Origin: Ipomoea triloba
Taxonomy: Eukaryota; Streptophyta; Magnoliopsida; Solanales; Convolvulaceae
Reading direction: 5' to 3'
Assembly (NCBI RefSeq): GCF_003576645.1
Contig: NC_044916.1
Span: 12,053,025 to 12,117,024, forward strand
Length of the DNA stretch: 64,000 nt
Translations under genes and position numbers: made by a program
The notes under the pieces: generated by a model
What the model saw: the letters and a program-made list of their open reading frames with translations, nothing else
Databases searched by the model: none
What the model was told of the DNA's origin: nothing
Shown here: in pieces, positions 47,309 through 64,000 of the stretch
Position numbering within the stretch: position 1 is the stretch's first letter
Layout: each line of letters starts with the position of its first letter

Positions 47309-48100
47309 CTAGGACAGTTATCTATACCAAAGCCCAAATAATTAGTAACTGAACAAAAAACACCACTTTTTAATTATCATGCTCAAACTGAATTTTTACC
47401 ATCACAGGCTTCCATATCATGAAAAGTTCAGAAATTGAACCCCAAATCAAGAACCCATTGGCACAAAACACACATCTGAAGGAACAGAAACAAAACCCAG
47501 ACACCCATTTCCCAAAATTCCCGATCCCACAAAGAGAATTTCAAGATTTCATGGACTCCACCTGCTGCAGTTCTTGTTCATTGCACAATTCAAGATTCAA
47601 GAACAGCCAAACAGAGCACACAACCAACACACATTCAAGAACACAAGATCAGTAGAAACCACGCACTAGAACACAAAGATCCAGCAAAATTCAAGCAAAA
47701 AAATATGCTAAGATCACGCAAAATTGTGCGGCGGGAAGAATTCGGAAAGGAAAATGATGAGACTAAAGTGGGAAAAGAAGAGTACCTGTACTTGTGCGTA
47801 AGCAAGAGTGAGAATTACTATGGCTTCGGAATTTCAAATTCTACTTTGCAATGAAAAAGTCGGTTAGATATAGTGAAACCGGGGGGAAGAGAAGAGAGTA
47901 AGAGAGACGGTTCGACCAACAATGTTAGACAACAAAAGTGGGCGAGTTTTTCAAGGTGTCGGATTTTATGATTTGTAAAAATTAAAAAAATAAATAAATA
48001 AATAAAAGGAAATGACCAATCTTCATTCTTCACCTCATTTTCTTCTTCCCCACCCTGAAAAGGAAACATTTCTCCACATTACTCCCTATTTTATTTTATT
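47309..48100 (-). promoter_or_regulatory. 5' UTR intron, leader and promoter of the WVD2-like gene (presumed)
   Basis: Minus-strand sequence between about 47310 and 47786 is T-rich and intron-like, with AAGTACAG/GTACTC as a candidate donor near 47786. 47860-47920 is CT-rich on minus, typical of a plant leader. Without transcript data the limits are estimates. Confidence 0.35.
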
Positions 48101-49180
48101 ATTATTATTACTGTAATAAAAGTCAAACACACTACATTTTTTACAAGTTTTCTTAATCGGTCAATGAAAATCACACATCTGAATTAATCTTATTCGTATC
48201 TTAGTGAATTAAAAAGAAATTCTAGTCATCTCATCCACATATTTGTTAGTCAAACACAACGTTCACATTTTAACATCAATTACTGATTGTTCAATCGTGA
48301 ATAATTTTTGGGAGAATTTGGTGAGTAATAATTCGATTTATGGATGTACCAAAAAATTAAGAAAGTATTGAAGGATGGTAATGGCTATTTCTTTCTTTTT
48401 AAAAAAATAAAAAGAAAAATTATACGGTTAAGATCCATGTAAGCATAAAAATGACTCATGTTAATTTAGTCATTGTCACATCAATGATAACATATTAATA
48501 GGTAATACTTAAACTTAATTGCATTATTTTATCAATTTAAAATACATTATTGGAACTAATTAGATACCCAATTAGACTATCAACCGTTATATTGTGAACT
48601 GGTCCACAATGAATATTGATTATATGTAGCCCATTAAATTCAATATATACCATTTCAACATCATGAATTAAGAGATCGAAAAAGAATATAATACAACTAC
48701 CTTGCACTAAGTTTTCCATTACTCCCGTCGATTTGCTTACACGAATGGATAACTATGTAACTATGTTTGTGTAATGATATCATGTGGAGAATTTGTCGGT
48801 GACAATTAACAAGAAAATATCACAACAAATAATGTCACATAAATTAACTTTTGTGTCCTATAATCTCACATGATTAAATGAAAACCATTTCTAAATTCTA
48901 ATCCTTAAAATATTGACGATTTGTAGATCCAATTCATGATGCTACAATTTCAATTACTGAGTATCTTTTAAAATATATTTTTTAATATTGAGGCGTGTGT
49001 AACGAAACAATCCTACAAAAAGATTATTTCTGAAAATAGATAAAAATAATAATAGTACACACAAGAAATCCCACAGGTGTGGACGTATACGGGTTAAGTC
49101 TTTTTCAAGGCATCTTTGCCCAAGTGAGAGAACATCTATGTTATACAATTCAACATCCTTCTAAAAGGGTCTTGTATATA
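48101..49180. other. AT-rich intergenic tract
   Basis: No supported gene; short frames here show no domain similarity. Confidence 0.5.
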
Positions 49181-49960
49181 CAATGGTGCAAATTCTCTTC
49201 TTTTTTCAATGTGGACAAATACTACTGATGGGGGATAGACTAAGGCTCGGTGTTAGAGGCTCGACGTGGGCGAAAGAGACGATCAATGAAGAAGAAGAGA
49301 GGGTTCGAAGGAAGATAGGATGGCATTGTGAGGGTCGGTCGGTGGTAAGTTGGTCGGACGGAGTTCATTCAACAGATTGCTTTGTGGGGCACATTCAAGG
49401 AAGAGTTTGATAATGAAAAGAATATGCTTGATGGTTCATTAGGTGACAAGGCAGCTGAAGATCTTAGACTGAGAGTAATTGAATATAACTATTAAAACGA
49501 TCAACTACCATGGAAGAAAGGTCGGGCTAGGGAAACAAGAAGAGGACGAGTCGCACCGGACCGACCTAGAAGGGGTCGAGGTAAGAAAGGCGGTGTAAGA
49601 AGGGCGGTGCAAGAAAGGTGGGGCAAAACAGGCCGATATGGAAGTTTCCTAAAGAGTTTGGCGGTGGAAGACAAGGGATACGGAGGGAAGGTCGAGATAG
49701 ATTAGGAAAGTACCTAAAATGTAATAAGGAAAGAGTTCCTAAAGTAGTTTAGAAGTTTCCTAAGAGAGAAATCCCTCATAACTTGTATAAACAAGGGCTC
49801 TAGGTCTCAAGAGAGACACAGGTAATCTAGCACACTTATAAGCAACTCATTGTACTCAAAGGCAATTCGTAATCCAAAGAGGGCAGAAAGGTTACTCTAA
49901 TTTTCTGATAGCATTAGTCAATTTTCTGGTAGTGTTGGCCTGCCGTTCGACCATTCCGTG
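49181..49960 (+). repeat. Probable LTR-retrotransposon remnant
   Basis: 49200-49640 is purine-rich and less AT-rich, with GGTCGG-type words and a few broken frames. 49760-49900 reads like an LTR U3/R junction (TGTATAAACAAGGGCTCTAG then CTCATTGTACTC). No second LTR, primer site or protein domain was found, so the class is a guess. Confidence 0.35.
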
Positions 49961-50142
49961 GGAGATAAAACCAACAACTACTTTTAAGCCTTTCTACCTT
50001 CATTTTCCAGCTCATATGGTCTACTTTGATAATCAATTTATCATTCACCTATTACCCATTTTGAGCGTACAATATATCAATCTCTTCGTCTCACTACGAA
50101 AACCCGAATCCATTTTGATCCGACCAAAATTAGGAGTGGACC

Positions 50143-50144
<2 letters not shown>

Positions 50145-50194
<50 letters not shown>
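50145..50194. repeat. (TA)n microsatellite
   Basis: About 25 TA units. Confidence 0.95.
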
Positions 50195-50197
<3 letters not shown>

Positions 50198-51945
50198 CCC
50201 AAAATAGCCACTTTCAATATCATTTTATGCTACTTTTTCCAACAATGTGCACTTTGTAACTATTTTGATCCTTAATATAATGTTATGATAGTAATTAGTT
50301 AATGTATTAAAATTTCCATATTATACTCTCTAATTTTCATGTCACCATCATTTTCATTTTTGACACCAAAAATTAGAAAACATGCAAAATTTTAAGATGT
50401 AATTAAAGATTGTCATGACATGCGAGATTAAAACAATCACTTTATAGAATAATAAAAGATAAAACTTGTAATAATATATAATCTAAAAGGTCAGAATTAC
50501 AAATCATTACTATCTGAATGGCTAAATATGCTTTTTAATTTATGCTATAATCAATTTATATTGAGTTTTCTAATTAATGAATAATCAATAGGTAGATATA
50601 AAAATCTTACAAATCATATGCTGCATCTTTTACAATGTTCAAATCTCTAACCTTATAATTGTATTAGTAATATGTTATCAATTGTTGCATGCTACTAGAT
50701 TGTTTGATTAAATATTTAATAAAATTTACGGTTTTTTCACTATAAAACCTAAACTAGAAAAGAAAAAAAAAACTGGATTTAATCATGTGTAACAAACGAA
50801 ATTTAACATGGATATTGTTTGTTTGGATGCCGAGGTGGAGGCTGGCTGACCAGTCACCTCAACATGTGGTCATGGTCTAGGAATGCATCCAAATTACTAT
50901 GCATTATTATTTATTATAGGCTATAGCATTTGTTTTTTGTGCAAAAAGGGATGTGCATGGACATCCAAACAAGGCATCCTATGGATTGTTGGATACATCT
51001 ATACACAATCTAATCTAAATTTTATCTTTTTTATTCAATTGGTAAAACCCTAATTAATCTTACAAAGAAAAAGATACACTTATTTCAAATCAAAAGTATG
51101 GTCTCATGTTACGTGTTATAATTGTCGAACTCTTTAATTAAAGGGTCTCTTAAAGTCAATCGTACCGCTGAAAAGCCGGGACTTGTTGTGAGCATAAATA
51201 TAATATGTGCAGTCCAACTATCAGCTTAGGCTTTTAGTTGAGATGGAGCACATGTTCGAATCTCCGCGTCACCCACAAAAAAAGACTTTCACGTGTTGCG
51301 CTTGAAATCCACCGCACACGTTGAGGGGGCGTGTGAGCATTAGTTGAGAATTCTTGCAATCTAACGTGGAATCTTTTTTCTGTTTTTTTTTTTTTTTTTT
51401 GGTTTAAATTAAAGTCATGGCATCATGTGAATGGTGATTAATTGTAAATTTAGTGCTATGACAATTTAAAAGTGGGTGAAGATTGCAAATGTGCTGATAG
51501 CCTAATAAGTAAAATACTATAGATATTTTGACAATAAACAACTTATTTAACATGGTGTATTGTAAATTTGTGATTTGACAAACTAGTTAATCAAGAACCA
51601 TGTTAGTTAGTTTGATAATTAATCAATTATAATACATCAAGTTGATTTATCCCTCAAAGAAATGGGCACAAATCAACAATAAAACTAACTAATAACAAGA
51701 TTTTCGTTTGCCTTTGATTAACCCCAAAAGAAGGATTATAAAAATTTATCGGAAAAGGTAACCACATTTTCCCTCCAAATCATCATACAAATGATCAAAA
51801 GTTAAGTTACATTAATCTCTTGATCCCCATATAAAAGTAATGTGAAAGTAGTATCAAAATGTGACTATCAATACAATGCCTATGCTCTGACCAATCATCT
51901 CGAATTTTAGTCACTGGTTAAATAAATTTTTTTAGGGAAAGCCAA
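50195..51945. other. AT-rich intergenic tract
   Basis: No gene. The 50815-51000 segment has TTTGTTTGGATGCC / GGACATCCAAACAAGG as partial inverted words, possibly a decayed Tourist-like MITE. Confidence 0.45.
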
Positions 51946-52510
51946 GGACCTTGTGGTCCAGTGGCATCTACTGCATTGTAATAGAGTTAGTAGTATTCAA
52001 ATTTTTTTTTTTAGGGAAAATGAGCAAATAAACCCTTTAACTTTACACTAAAGTGCAATTACGCTCATGAACATTAAAAAACTACGATTAAACACTCAAA
52101 CTTCTCAAAATGAGTTATATAAGTATGATTTATCTTTAAAATTATCGTCGTTGACCGCCTTTGCCATCATTCGTTGCCGCCATTTAAAAAAATATAACCA
52201 GTCGATCGTTGGCGACTGAACAGTCACATTCTCCACTAAAAAAGATGAATAGAGGTCGCCTTCTCTAATAGAGAAGGCGACCTGTGGTCGTCTTTTTCTC
52301 CAATGGCGACCAACGACCAAAGATGACTAGAGGTCGCCTTCACCCGATGTTGGATTTTCGTAGGAAATGCCACTTGAACCCTAATGACCGATTGTTCTAA
52401 GTGGATAACAGACTATAAGGTTTAGTTTGAGTATTTAATTACATTTTTTAAAAGCTTATGAAATTAATTGCACTTTTGTGTAAAGTTCAAGAGCTTATTT
52501 AACAATTTTT
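51946..52510. mobile_element. SINE fragment followed by a MULE-like MITE
   Basis: 51946-52005 is a family-2 SINE-like start on plus (GGACCTTGTGGTCCAGTGGC). 52019-52510 has inverted ends: AAATAAACCCTTTAACTTTA and AGTGCAATTA on the left, TAATTGCACTTTTGTG and AAGTTCAAGAGCTTATTTAA on the right. The core is a GGCGACC/GGTCGCC-rich patch. No protein. Confidence 0.5.
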
Positions 52511-52690
52511 TTTTTTTATGTTTTACTATTATCTAGAACAAATCAATTAGCGTCACGGAAATAAAGTTTTGAGTGTGGAGAATAATTTATGAGTTTATTT
52601 AACAATTTTCTTTTATGTTTTACTATTGTCTAGAACATATCAATTAGGGTCACGGAAACAAAGTTTTGAGTGTGGAGAATAATTATGATT
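52496..52690. repeat. Direct tandem duplication, about 2 x 96 bp
   Basis: TTTATTTAACAATTTT...TATGTTTTACTATT and TCACGGAAA(T/C)AAAGTTTTGA recur in order with a few differences. It straddles the right end of the preceding MITE. Confidence 0.75.
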
Positions 52691-52813
52691 ATCTATCCAA
52701 ATTAACCAAATCCAGGGCGAGCAATATGTATGGGTGATAATGGGGGAAGGCACGGCAATGATTGATGGAATGCATATATAAATGAAATGAGGGACTGGGA
52801 GGCGATTGAAACC

Positions 52814-53082
52814 GGCAAATTATTGCATGGACCATGTTCCACACAGCTGTGTGGACCAAAAATAAAAAGTATATTACTTTTATACTGAAGGTACATTATT
52901 TTTGTACTGTAGGTACATTATTTGACAGTATATATCAAATAATGTACCTTCAGTACAAAAATAATGTACCCTAAAATAATGTACCTACAGTATAAAAATA
53001 ACGTACCTTCAGTAAAAAATAATGTACTTTTTATTTTTGATCCACACAAATGTGTGGACCATGGTCCATGCAATAATGAGTC
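52814..53082. mobile_element. Second copy of the GGCAAATTATTGCATGG MITE
   Basis: Same arms as 18993-19262 (TATACTGAAGGTACATTATT, GTACTGTAGGTACATTATT and complements) and ends GGCAAATTATTGCATGGACC / GACTCATTATTGCATGGACC. It retains the terminal CCACACAGCTGTGTGG-like segment missing on one side of the nested copy. Target duplication not resolved. Confidence 0.75.
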
Positions 53083-53645
53083 CTGAGCGGGATAATGTGG
53101 GGCCCAAATGACAGGGAAATCCAGAAAGAATCGGGTTTCGGCGGGCTGTCGTAGGCTGGGACGACGTTGTCACGACCCAGCAATGTGATTGGTCCCTCTT
53201 ATCTCTCAACAACTCCAATCCAACGCCTCAAACCGCCCCTTCATCGCCGCTCAAATCCTTTTTACACTACAACAAACCTCTTTATATACGTATTATTTGG
53301 ATATCAGAGTCAAAACTCTAAAGTGTTGGTATACAAGTAGAAGATTTTTTTGGAGATATGTTGCATTCCATCAGAGCTGGCTCACCTCTTAAATTATTGG
53401 CTGTTAAATATATATAATGATAATTGATCAGCCCACGCACGGTGCAAACTTGCAAATTATATAATAAACCCTCCATTTACTATATATTATATTCTTCCAC
53501 TCTTATTTATTATATTTTGATACATAATAAACTCTAAAATTTAATACTAAATGTACAACATGTTACGATTAGATGTGTAAACTTAAAAAATTTTGAGTAG
53601 TGCAGATTTTAGTGTTCAAGTTTGCAAGTAAGGGCGAAAATTTGT
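53083..53645. other. Intergenic tract, nothing recognised
   Basis: No domain similarity or defined repeat; 53090-53260 is somewhat less AT-rich. Confidence 0.4.
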
Positions 53646-54440
53646 TCTTATATATATAGGTTCAAATGCAGTGCCCTGTTTTCATGCGGTCGTGCAGATT
53701 GCACCAACAAATATGCATATATGCACCACCACGTGTTCAGAATTCATAAATGCACAAGGGTGAAATGTACAAATACACCTGATCAATCTCCTATATATAG
53801 GGGGCGCTCAAGTGAGAACGAATGCCAAGGAAAGAATTGAGAATCAATTGCAGTCGTCCACATGTCTAGATTTAATGGATCAAATATAATTTTTTTTAAA
53901 AGAAAGAAGACGTTGTGACATTTTTGTAAATAACTTAAACTTTAGTGCAAGTAACTGGTGCAAATGTGCAAGTAAAAAGTGCAAGTAAAATCACTTAAAA
54001 TGCAATCATTTTCACTTAATAGTGCAAATAATTTACTTTTTTTTTAACATTAGTGCACCTAATGTCTAATGATAACGTCTTTCACATTAGTGAACTTAAT
54101 GATAACATTAGGTGCAACTAATGATAATGTTAAATGCACTTAATATTGATGCTAAATGTACATTATTTGTTGCATGTACTTTTAATACATTTTACTTGCA
54201 CTTAGATGCACTATATAAAACTGTTACATGCACTTTTAACACAATTATGAGGCGTGCGGTCATGCATCACTAGGTATGCGTAAATGTATCACCACGTATT
54301 CAAAAATGCACCAGGGTGAAATGCACAAATGTACTACACATTGGTACATTTCTAATGATATCCATTAAATCTAGACACGTGGACGACTGCGATTGGCTTT
54401 CTTTTTTGGACATCCGTTCTCACGTAAACGCGTCCCTATA
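53646..54440. mobile_element. Nested inverted-repeat elements bounded by TATATAGG/CCTATATA
   Basis: An inner inverted pair has GTCGTCCACATGTCTAGATT (about 53854) and AATCTAGACACGTGGACGAC (about 54365), with (T/C)CTATATA-type outer ends at about 53792 and 54435. The interior is an irregular array of GTGCAAGTAA / AGTGCA(C/A) words. An outer pair (GGTTCAAATGCAGTG, TGCACCA(C/G), GTGAAATG(T/C)AC) flanks it at 53660-53780 and 54240-54345, suggesting one element inside another of a similar family. Confidence 0.5.
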
Positions 54441-54443
54441 TAC

Positions 54444-54446
<3 letters not shown>

Positions 54447-54477
<31 letters not shown>
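54447..54477. repeat. (GT)n microsatellite
   Basis: About 15 GT units. Confidence 0.95.
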
Positions 54478-54479
<2 letters not shown>

Positions 54480-54482
<3 letters not shown>

Positions 54483-55000
54483 ATTCAGTTCCCGTGCGGT
54501 TTTGTGGTGGCTTTAGGTACGTAATTTTCTTCTTAAGGTGCGCGATTTGTAAGCTTAAGGTGCGTGAGTGTTAAAGTTTAAGGTGCATGACCTAAAGCTT
54601 AAGATGCGTGATTTTCCTTCTTTAAGGTGCGTGATTTTCCTTCTTAAGGTGCGCTATTTTCCTTTTTAAGGTGCGTGATATGTATGCTTAAGGTGCGCAA
54701 GTTGTTAAAACTTAAGGTGCGTCAGTTTAAAGCCTTAGGTGCATGGATTGTGTTCTTAAGGTGCGTGACTTGTGTACTTAAAGGTGCGTGACTTGTGTAC
54801 TTAAAGGTGCGTGTTTTATGTACTTAAGGTGCGCAGTGTATTTTCAACTGAAGGTGCGCCATTTAAAAACTTTAGGTGCGTGGTTTATGTTTTTAGCTTA
54901 AGGTGCGTGATTTGTGTACATAAGTGCGTCGTTTTAATGCTTAAGATGAGTACAGCACAACCGCACGGGAAGATGTATCCGCACTTGAACCCTTCCCTAT
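54480..55000. mobile_element. MITE-like element with AAGGTGCGTGA minisatellite interior
   Basis: Ends (TTCCCGTGCGGTTTTGTG on the left; CACAACCGCACGGGAAGA on the right) are inverted and resemble the 15690-15925 family. The interior 54515-54950 repeats (T)TAAGGTGCG(T/C)(G/A) with 18-30 bp spacing about eighteen times. No protein; the 69-codon frame over its end is an artefact. Confidence 0.65.
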
Positions 55001-56180
55001 ATATATATATATATATATAACAAAATAAAAATTAAGACTAAATACAAAGCTTTATTATTAGTTCCTTCTATCTTTTTTTTCTTTTTTCCCCTAAAGAAGG
55101 CTATTACCACAACTCCACCAAAGTACAAAAATCCAACGACAATGAATAGGTTTAGTAGTGGGACTAGGGAGGAGATAAGTTTGATGATAGAAGTGAAGGA
55201 GTAATGGTAGAAGTTTCTAAGAAATGAAGAAATAATTTTTTTTTTTAAATCATGAATTGGTATCTTTTATGTATGTGTTGATGTGACAAATGATAATGTG
55301 AGGTTAAAGTTTTGTAATTATGGATTAATGTGATGCAGGCATAAATGGATAATTATGAGCTTAAGCAAATAAATGATTGTGAATATAAAACTAAGCATAA
55401 AACTAAAGGTGCAAATACATGATTATTCTAATTAAAAGAAATCATCAAGTTTTGATCTATTTTTTGTTGGGTTAAAGTTTATATAGTGTCGAGTCTATTA
55501 TCTTTCCATCAAAACATAACACTGACGACTATGTAAGTATAAGAGAATAAAATTACGCATTCACTACAAATTATACGGAGTAACTTTTAATGTAGTTATA
55601 AGCGTTTGATTTCGACATTCTCAAAATTAAAAACTAAAAACAAAAAAGTATGGGGGGCATGTAGCATTGGAGACAAGAAGCAGCACTACAATAGCACGTG
55701 TAAAATTGGGTTGTTGAAAGTGACAAACAAGGCCTTGTGGGGGATGTGATGTTTATGTATGTACAATTCTCAAACTATCACTTCTTTAGTCACTACACAA
55801 GCATAGGATTCTTCTTCATTCTCTCTCCATTCAATTATTAATCTCATAATTCTCTTACATCAATGCCAAATACTAATTGGATCCAAATATATTAATATGG
55901 TACTAAGTATCCTTAGACATCATTGCACATTTTTATCAAGCAGCATTTGAGAGGCCAGTTATAGTTTCATTTATTGTTTTAAACACTTTTTGAAAGATTG
56001 TTTAAATGAATTGTAGTTAATCTAGTAAAAGTGTTTTAACCACTATAATTTTGCCATCACTATTGTAACAACTTTTTCACTTTTAATAATAAGACACCAT
56101 TGATAAGATAGTATGTGGCTAAAATAAAGGGTTCATCCCTATATTGGATTCGAATAAATTAATATAGTATTATGCCTTCT
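55001..56180. other. AT-rich intergenic tract
   Basis: No supported gene or well-defined element. Confidence 0.5.
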
Positions 56181-56551
56181 TAAGGGTGTCCCCAATAGTT
56201 GTTTTTGAGTTGATTTTGGAACAGTAATACATGGGTGGTTGGTGTTTTTAGTAATGGGAAGGGGGAGATTTAAGGGAGATATTTCTCCTGCAAAACCAAT
56301 AGATTTTGCAGGTTTGGTGGCCCCCTCATCTTGGCAGCATCACTGCGCCTCAGGCTGGCACGTGCACTGCAGGCGCCCGCCTAGGCACGTAATTCTTTTT
56401 ATTATTTTTATTTATTTTGTCAGCTTTGTTTTGTATTTTTTTTTCTTTTCTTTTTTTTTTTTTATTTCATCTCATTTTTTCTTTCCTAATCACACTTACA
56501 AAATCTCCAAAAAAACCCACACCAAAACTCTAACTATTGGAGAAGGCCTAA
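56181..56551. mobile_element. Tourist-like MITE, 365 bp, TAA target site
   Basis: Element 56184-56548: GGGTGTCCCCAATAGTT and, complemented, GGCCTTCTCCAATAGTT, with TAA at 56181-56183 and 56549-56551. The 111-codon frame across it is not a gene. Confidence 0.7.
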
Positions 56552-56954
56552 GTGAGGGCAAAATTTTTTTATGAGGAGACCACTTGATTGATTGATCTCC
56601 TTATTTCTCTTATCGATGAATCAAGTTGTACTTACAAAAACTTTTTCTAATCTACTAAATTGAAAATGATTTTTTAAAATAATAAATGTATCACATTTTT
56701 TTTCAATGCTTAGCTCGTATCTTCATTCACCAATGACTTTGCTTCAATAATAATATCAATTTTCACATCTTATTTTCATTCACCAAATGACTTTCTTCAA
56801 TAATATAATGTCAATTTCACATCTTATTTATTTTTAAAGGGCGTTACAATATAACCAATTGTGGTTACGATTACTTTTTATAGTTAAGTGGCATACATGT
56901 AACACCTTATAAGGAATTTTGAATTTCTTATATTAACTTTATTTGTACATTAAT
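56552..56954. other. AT-rich intergenic tract
   Basis: Contains a short local duplication (CATCTTATTTTCATTCACCAA / CTTCATTCACCAATGACTTT words near 56715-56830). No gene. Confidence 0.45.
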
Positions 56955-57210
56955 AGCACGCACTGTTGCAAAAATTCCTGCCTAAGCGCTAGGAGCCCCT
57001 ATACTGAGGTGAATTACTCCTTAGGCGTCCGCCTAAGTGGCCGACCGCCTAGCGCCTAACTCGGCCGATGGGACCAAGTTGGCAGCTGACTCGGCCAAAT
57101 TCGGCCGAGTTAACTTGCCTAATAGAGTTAGCCGAGTTAACTCGATCGAGTCGACCTTGTTAATTTTTTATTATATTTAAATTTATTTATTTATATAAAT
57201 AAAAGAAGTA

Positions 57211-57281
<71 letters not shown>

Positions 57282-57385
57282 GAGATACACTCACACACAT
57301 GTATTATTTTTTTGTTTTTATAGGTCGCCGCCTAGACCGCTTAGGCGCTAGTCTACCGCTCGACTAGCGCCTACTGCAACCATGA
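56955..57385. mobile_element. Dispersed inverted-repeat element with (TA)n core
   Basis: Left GTTGCAAAAATTCCTGCCTA, GCGCTAGG and CGCCTAAGTGG; right CCGCTTAGGCGCTAG, CTAGCGCCTACTGCAAC. Internal GGCCGAGTTAACT words repeat. A (TA)n tract at 57213-57277 splits it. A right-terminal fragment recurs at 42240-42370. Class unassigned. Confidence 0.55.
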
Positions 57386-57599
57386 TAATAAGTCTGGAGT
57401 GCAATAATGTTCTCGGGAATAAGCATATTCTGTTATTTGTTAATGCATTTTATTTCCTTAAAATTCATTATGTGAACCAAACATACTGGAAAAAAAATAC
57501 TAGTTAAGTTTATATACCATAAACTTAGAACTGATTGGACTACTTGCAATTTATTTTCTTCAACGCTCCTGGATAGGGGTTCTAGAGACTTAGAATTAG

Positions 57600-57970
57600 C
57601 TTGACATAAGTTGAGTAACTTAATGTATAAAAAAAGAATTACTTATAGTTAATTAGTTTATTTAATACCATCTAGGGTCTTCTAAGTATAATGTTTTTGC
57701 CATGTTTTGTTACTATTTGTAATCCAAGTTAACCATTCACGGTCTTTCAACTATCAAATTTTAACCACTTATATATGGTCCTTCCGAGAGGATCGCGAAT
57801 GGTTAAATTTTGAAAGTTGAAGGACCATGTGTGATTAACTTGGATTAAGACTGGTAACAATTTGAAAGTCGAAGGATTAAAGATGGTCAATTTAAAAGTT
57901 TATAACTAAACGTGACAAAACTATTATATCCAGAGAATCCCGAGTGATATTAACTCTTAATTAGTTATAT
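57600..57970. mobile_element. MULE-like MITE (hairpin)
   Basis: The arms AATCCAAGTTAACCATTCAC / GTGATTAACTTGGATTAAG and TTTAACCACTTATATATGGT / GAATGGTTAAATTTTGAAAG are inverted. Boundaries approximate; no clean target duplication. Confidence 0.5.
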
Positions 57971-58320
57971 TAATATTTTGCTTATTAATGGTGTAAAACT
58001 GCTTTATTACCCTACCATTTTTAACTTGAAAAGTATTTGATATTTCATTCCCCACATGCAACAAACTCTTCATCCGCCGCCGACAACCTCTGATCGATCT
58101 ACCCGTTCGTTTCCTTCTGTTTTGTTTTGGAAATCAAGGGCTCTCCTGGATCCTTCCATAATAGTAATGGTTTTATTCAAAGTTTATCTATTACTATTTC
58201 TAAAAAAAAATAAGTAAAAATGTGACTCTCTTGTAAGATTATTTCATAAATTTTTATTGATGGGATGAATTATATCTATATGAAAATTTAATAGTAATTA
58301 TGAATAAATTGATTGTTACT

Positions 58321-58582
58321 TACTCCTTCCGTCCCATTTTATGTGTCTAGTTCGGTTAACGAGACTTAACTGAAGTTATTTTTAATTTAATTTTTTATAA
58401 TATTAAATTTAGTATTAGTATACAAAATTTATATTTTTAGAAACTACACTGAAATTACTATTAAACACAAAAAATCAAATCTAAAAATAAGTAAAAAATA
58501 CTAAAGAAAATAAACAAAGAAAAAATAATTGGTTTGACCAATGAATAGTAAGTAAGACCAATAAAATGGGGCAGAGGGAATA
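58321..58582. mobile_element. Stowaway MITE, 258 bp, TA target site
   Basis: Element 58323-58580 begins CTCCTTCCGTCCCATTTTAT and ends (complemented) TTCCCTCTGCCCCATTTTAT, flanked by TA. Same length as 29084-29341 and inverted relative to it. Confidence 0.85.
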
Positions 58583-59258
58583 TTAGAGAAAATGTAATTC
58601 TTTTAAGAAAAAATGTAATATTTAAAAATCAAAATATAATATTTAAGAGTTGAAAGTTACTTAGGACAAATATGCAATATTAACCAGAGTTAAATTAATT
58701 GATTGTTATTTATGAAAAAATATCATATTTTGATAAAAATGTAATATTTTTAGATCAAAATTTAATATTAAAAATGATGAGTTATTTATGATAAAAAAAA
58801 TACTGTAATACTTATAATCAAAATTGTAATACTTATGAGTAATTGGATTCATCTCCCGGGACCTCTGATCAGAAATTGTCAAAAATAAAAGTACTTTATA
58901 CGGAGTATTTTAGAGGTATAACAACTAAGAATTAAGTACTAAATACTTCGTAACAATCTAGTGCAGACTAGTAAGCGAAATATGTTTCTACCAGGCTGCT
59001 GGTATTAGCTAATGTCTATACCTACAATACTTTGTTTTTCCCTTACACACAGCAGCATCCGATATCACTACTACTATAAAATTATTTCGGATTCGACTCA
59101 AATCTAGCAGAGTTTAACTTTTACTTAAAAAAGACCTAATCTAACATTTTCTTTTTAACGTGACAGACACATTACTAAATCTATGTATATACATTCCTCC
59201 AAGAACATCGGAAGATTTGCAGAGAGCTGAGAATATGTATTTAGAAGAAAAGAGGATG
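58583..59258. other. AT-rich tract downstream of the kinase gene
   Basis: 58590-58840 repeats AAAATGTAATATTT(A/T) words, probably a decayed element. 59100-59258 should include the kinase 3' UTR (minus strand). Confidence 0.4.

Positions 59259-64000
<4,742 letters not shown>

Noticed and set aside
52814..53082. Target duplication for the second GGCAAATTATTGC MITE
   Set aside because: Flanks ATTGAAACC and CTGAGCGGG do not match; element call kept on the basis of its arms only.
56239..56574. 111-codon plus-strand frame
   Set aside because: Lies within a Tourist-like MITE and ends in a poly-Phe run.

Overview
The window is plant nuclear DNA from a dicot. It is very AT-rich, with short spliced exons, GT-AG introns and dense plant transposons: MULE, hAT, CACTA, Stowaway and Tourist types, Helitrons, copia, LINE, SINE and TRIM. 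No bacterial, organellar or viral gene order is visible. Family-level placement is not possible from sequence alone; an asterid such as Convolvulaceae is a guess. No tRNA, rRNA or CRISPR was recognised.

Only three host genes can be supported. (1) A fasciclin-like arabinogalactan protein of the FLA15-18 type on + (32273-34725, two exons, 455 aa). (2) A WVD2-like/TPX2-domain microtubule-binding protein on - (44652-47308, seven coding exons, 475 aa). (3) A calcium-dependent protein kinase on - (59259 to beyond 64000, seven coding exons in view, 5' end cut by the window edge, 558 aa visible). They share no pathway and their spacing shows no operon-like logic. They act in the cell wall, on cortical microtubules and in calcium signalling.

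The rest is mobile DNA and its decay. 1-8 kb: a MULE-like hairpin, a miniature copia element with two LTRs, a Helitron cluster with tandemly repeated 5' termini, and a MULE-like element with perfect target duplications. 8-11 kb: an unrecognised, probably retroelement-derived tract and a second MULE-like MITE. 12-21 kb: MITEs, a degenerate roughly 110-bp repeat array, and a three-level nest (MULE-like element, inside it a hAT, inside that a MULE-like MITE), each level with its own intact target duplication. 23-29 kb: a MITE, a SINE with a 16-bp target duplication, and a minus-strand LINE split by a truncated copia element. 29-32 kb: a Stowaway and decayed repeats. 35-41 kb: a solo TRIM LTR, a Helitron end, and a plus-strand LINE that received both a SINE and a CACTA element. 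41-59 kb: microsatellites, hairpin MITEs, minisatellites and a second Stowaway of the same length as the first. The kinase introns carry a TRIM and a Tourist-like MITE.

I found no convincing new protein system. The strongest unusual material is structural: nested insertions with readable order, an iterated-terminus Helitron cluster, an antisense TRIM inside a kinase intron, and several recurring MITE/SINE families that can be cross-checked against one another inside the window.
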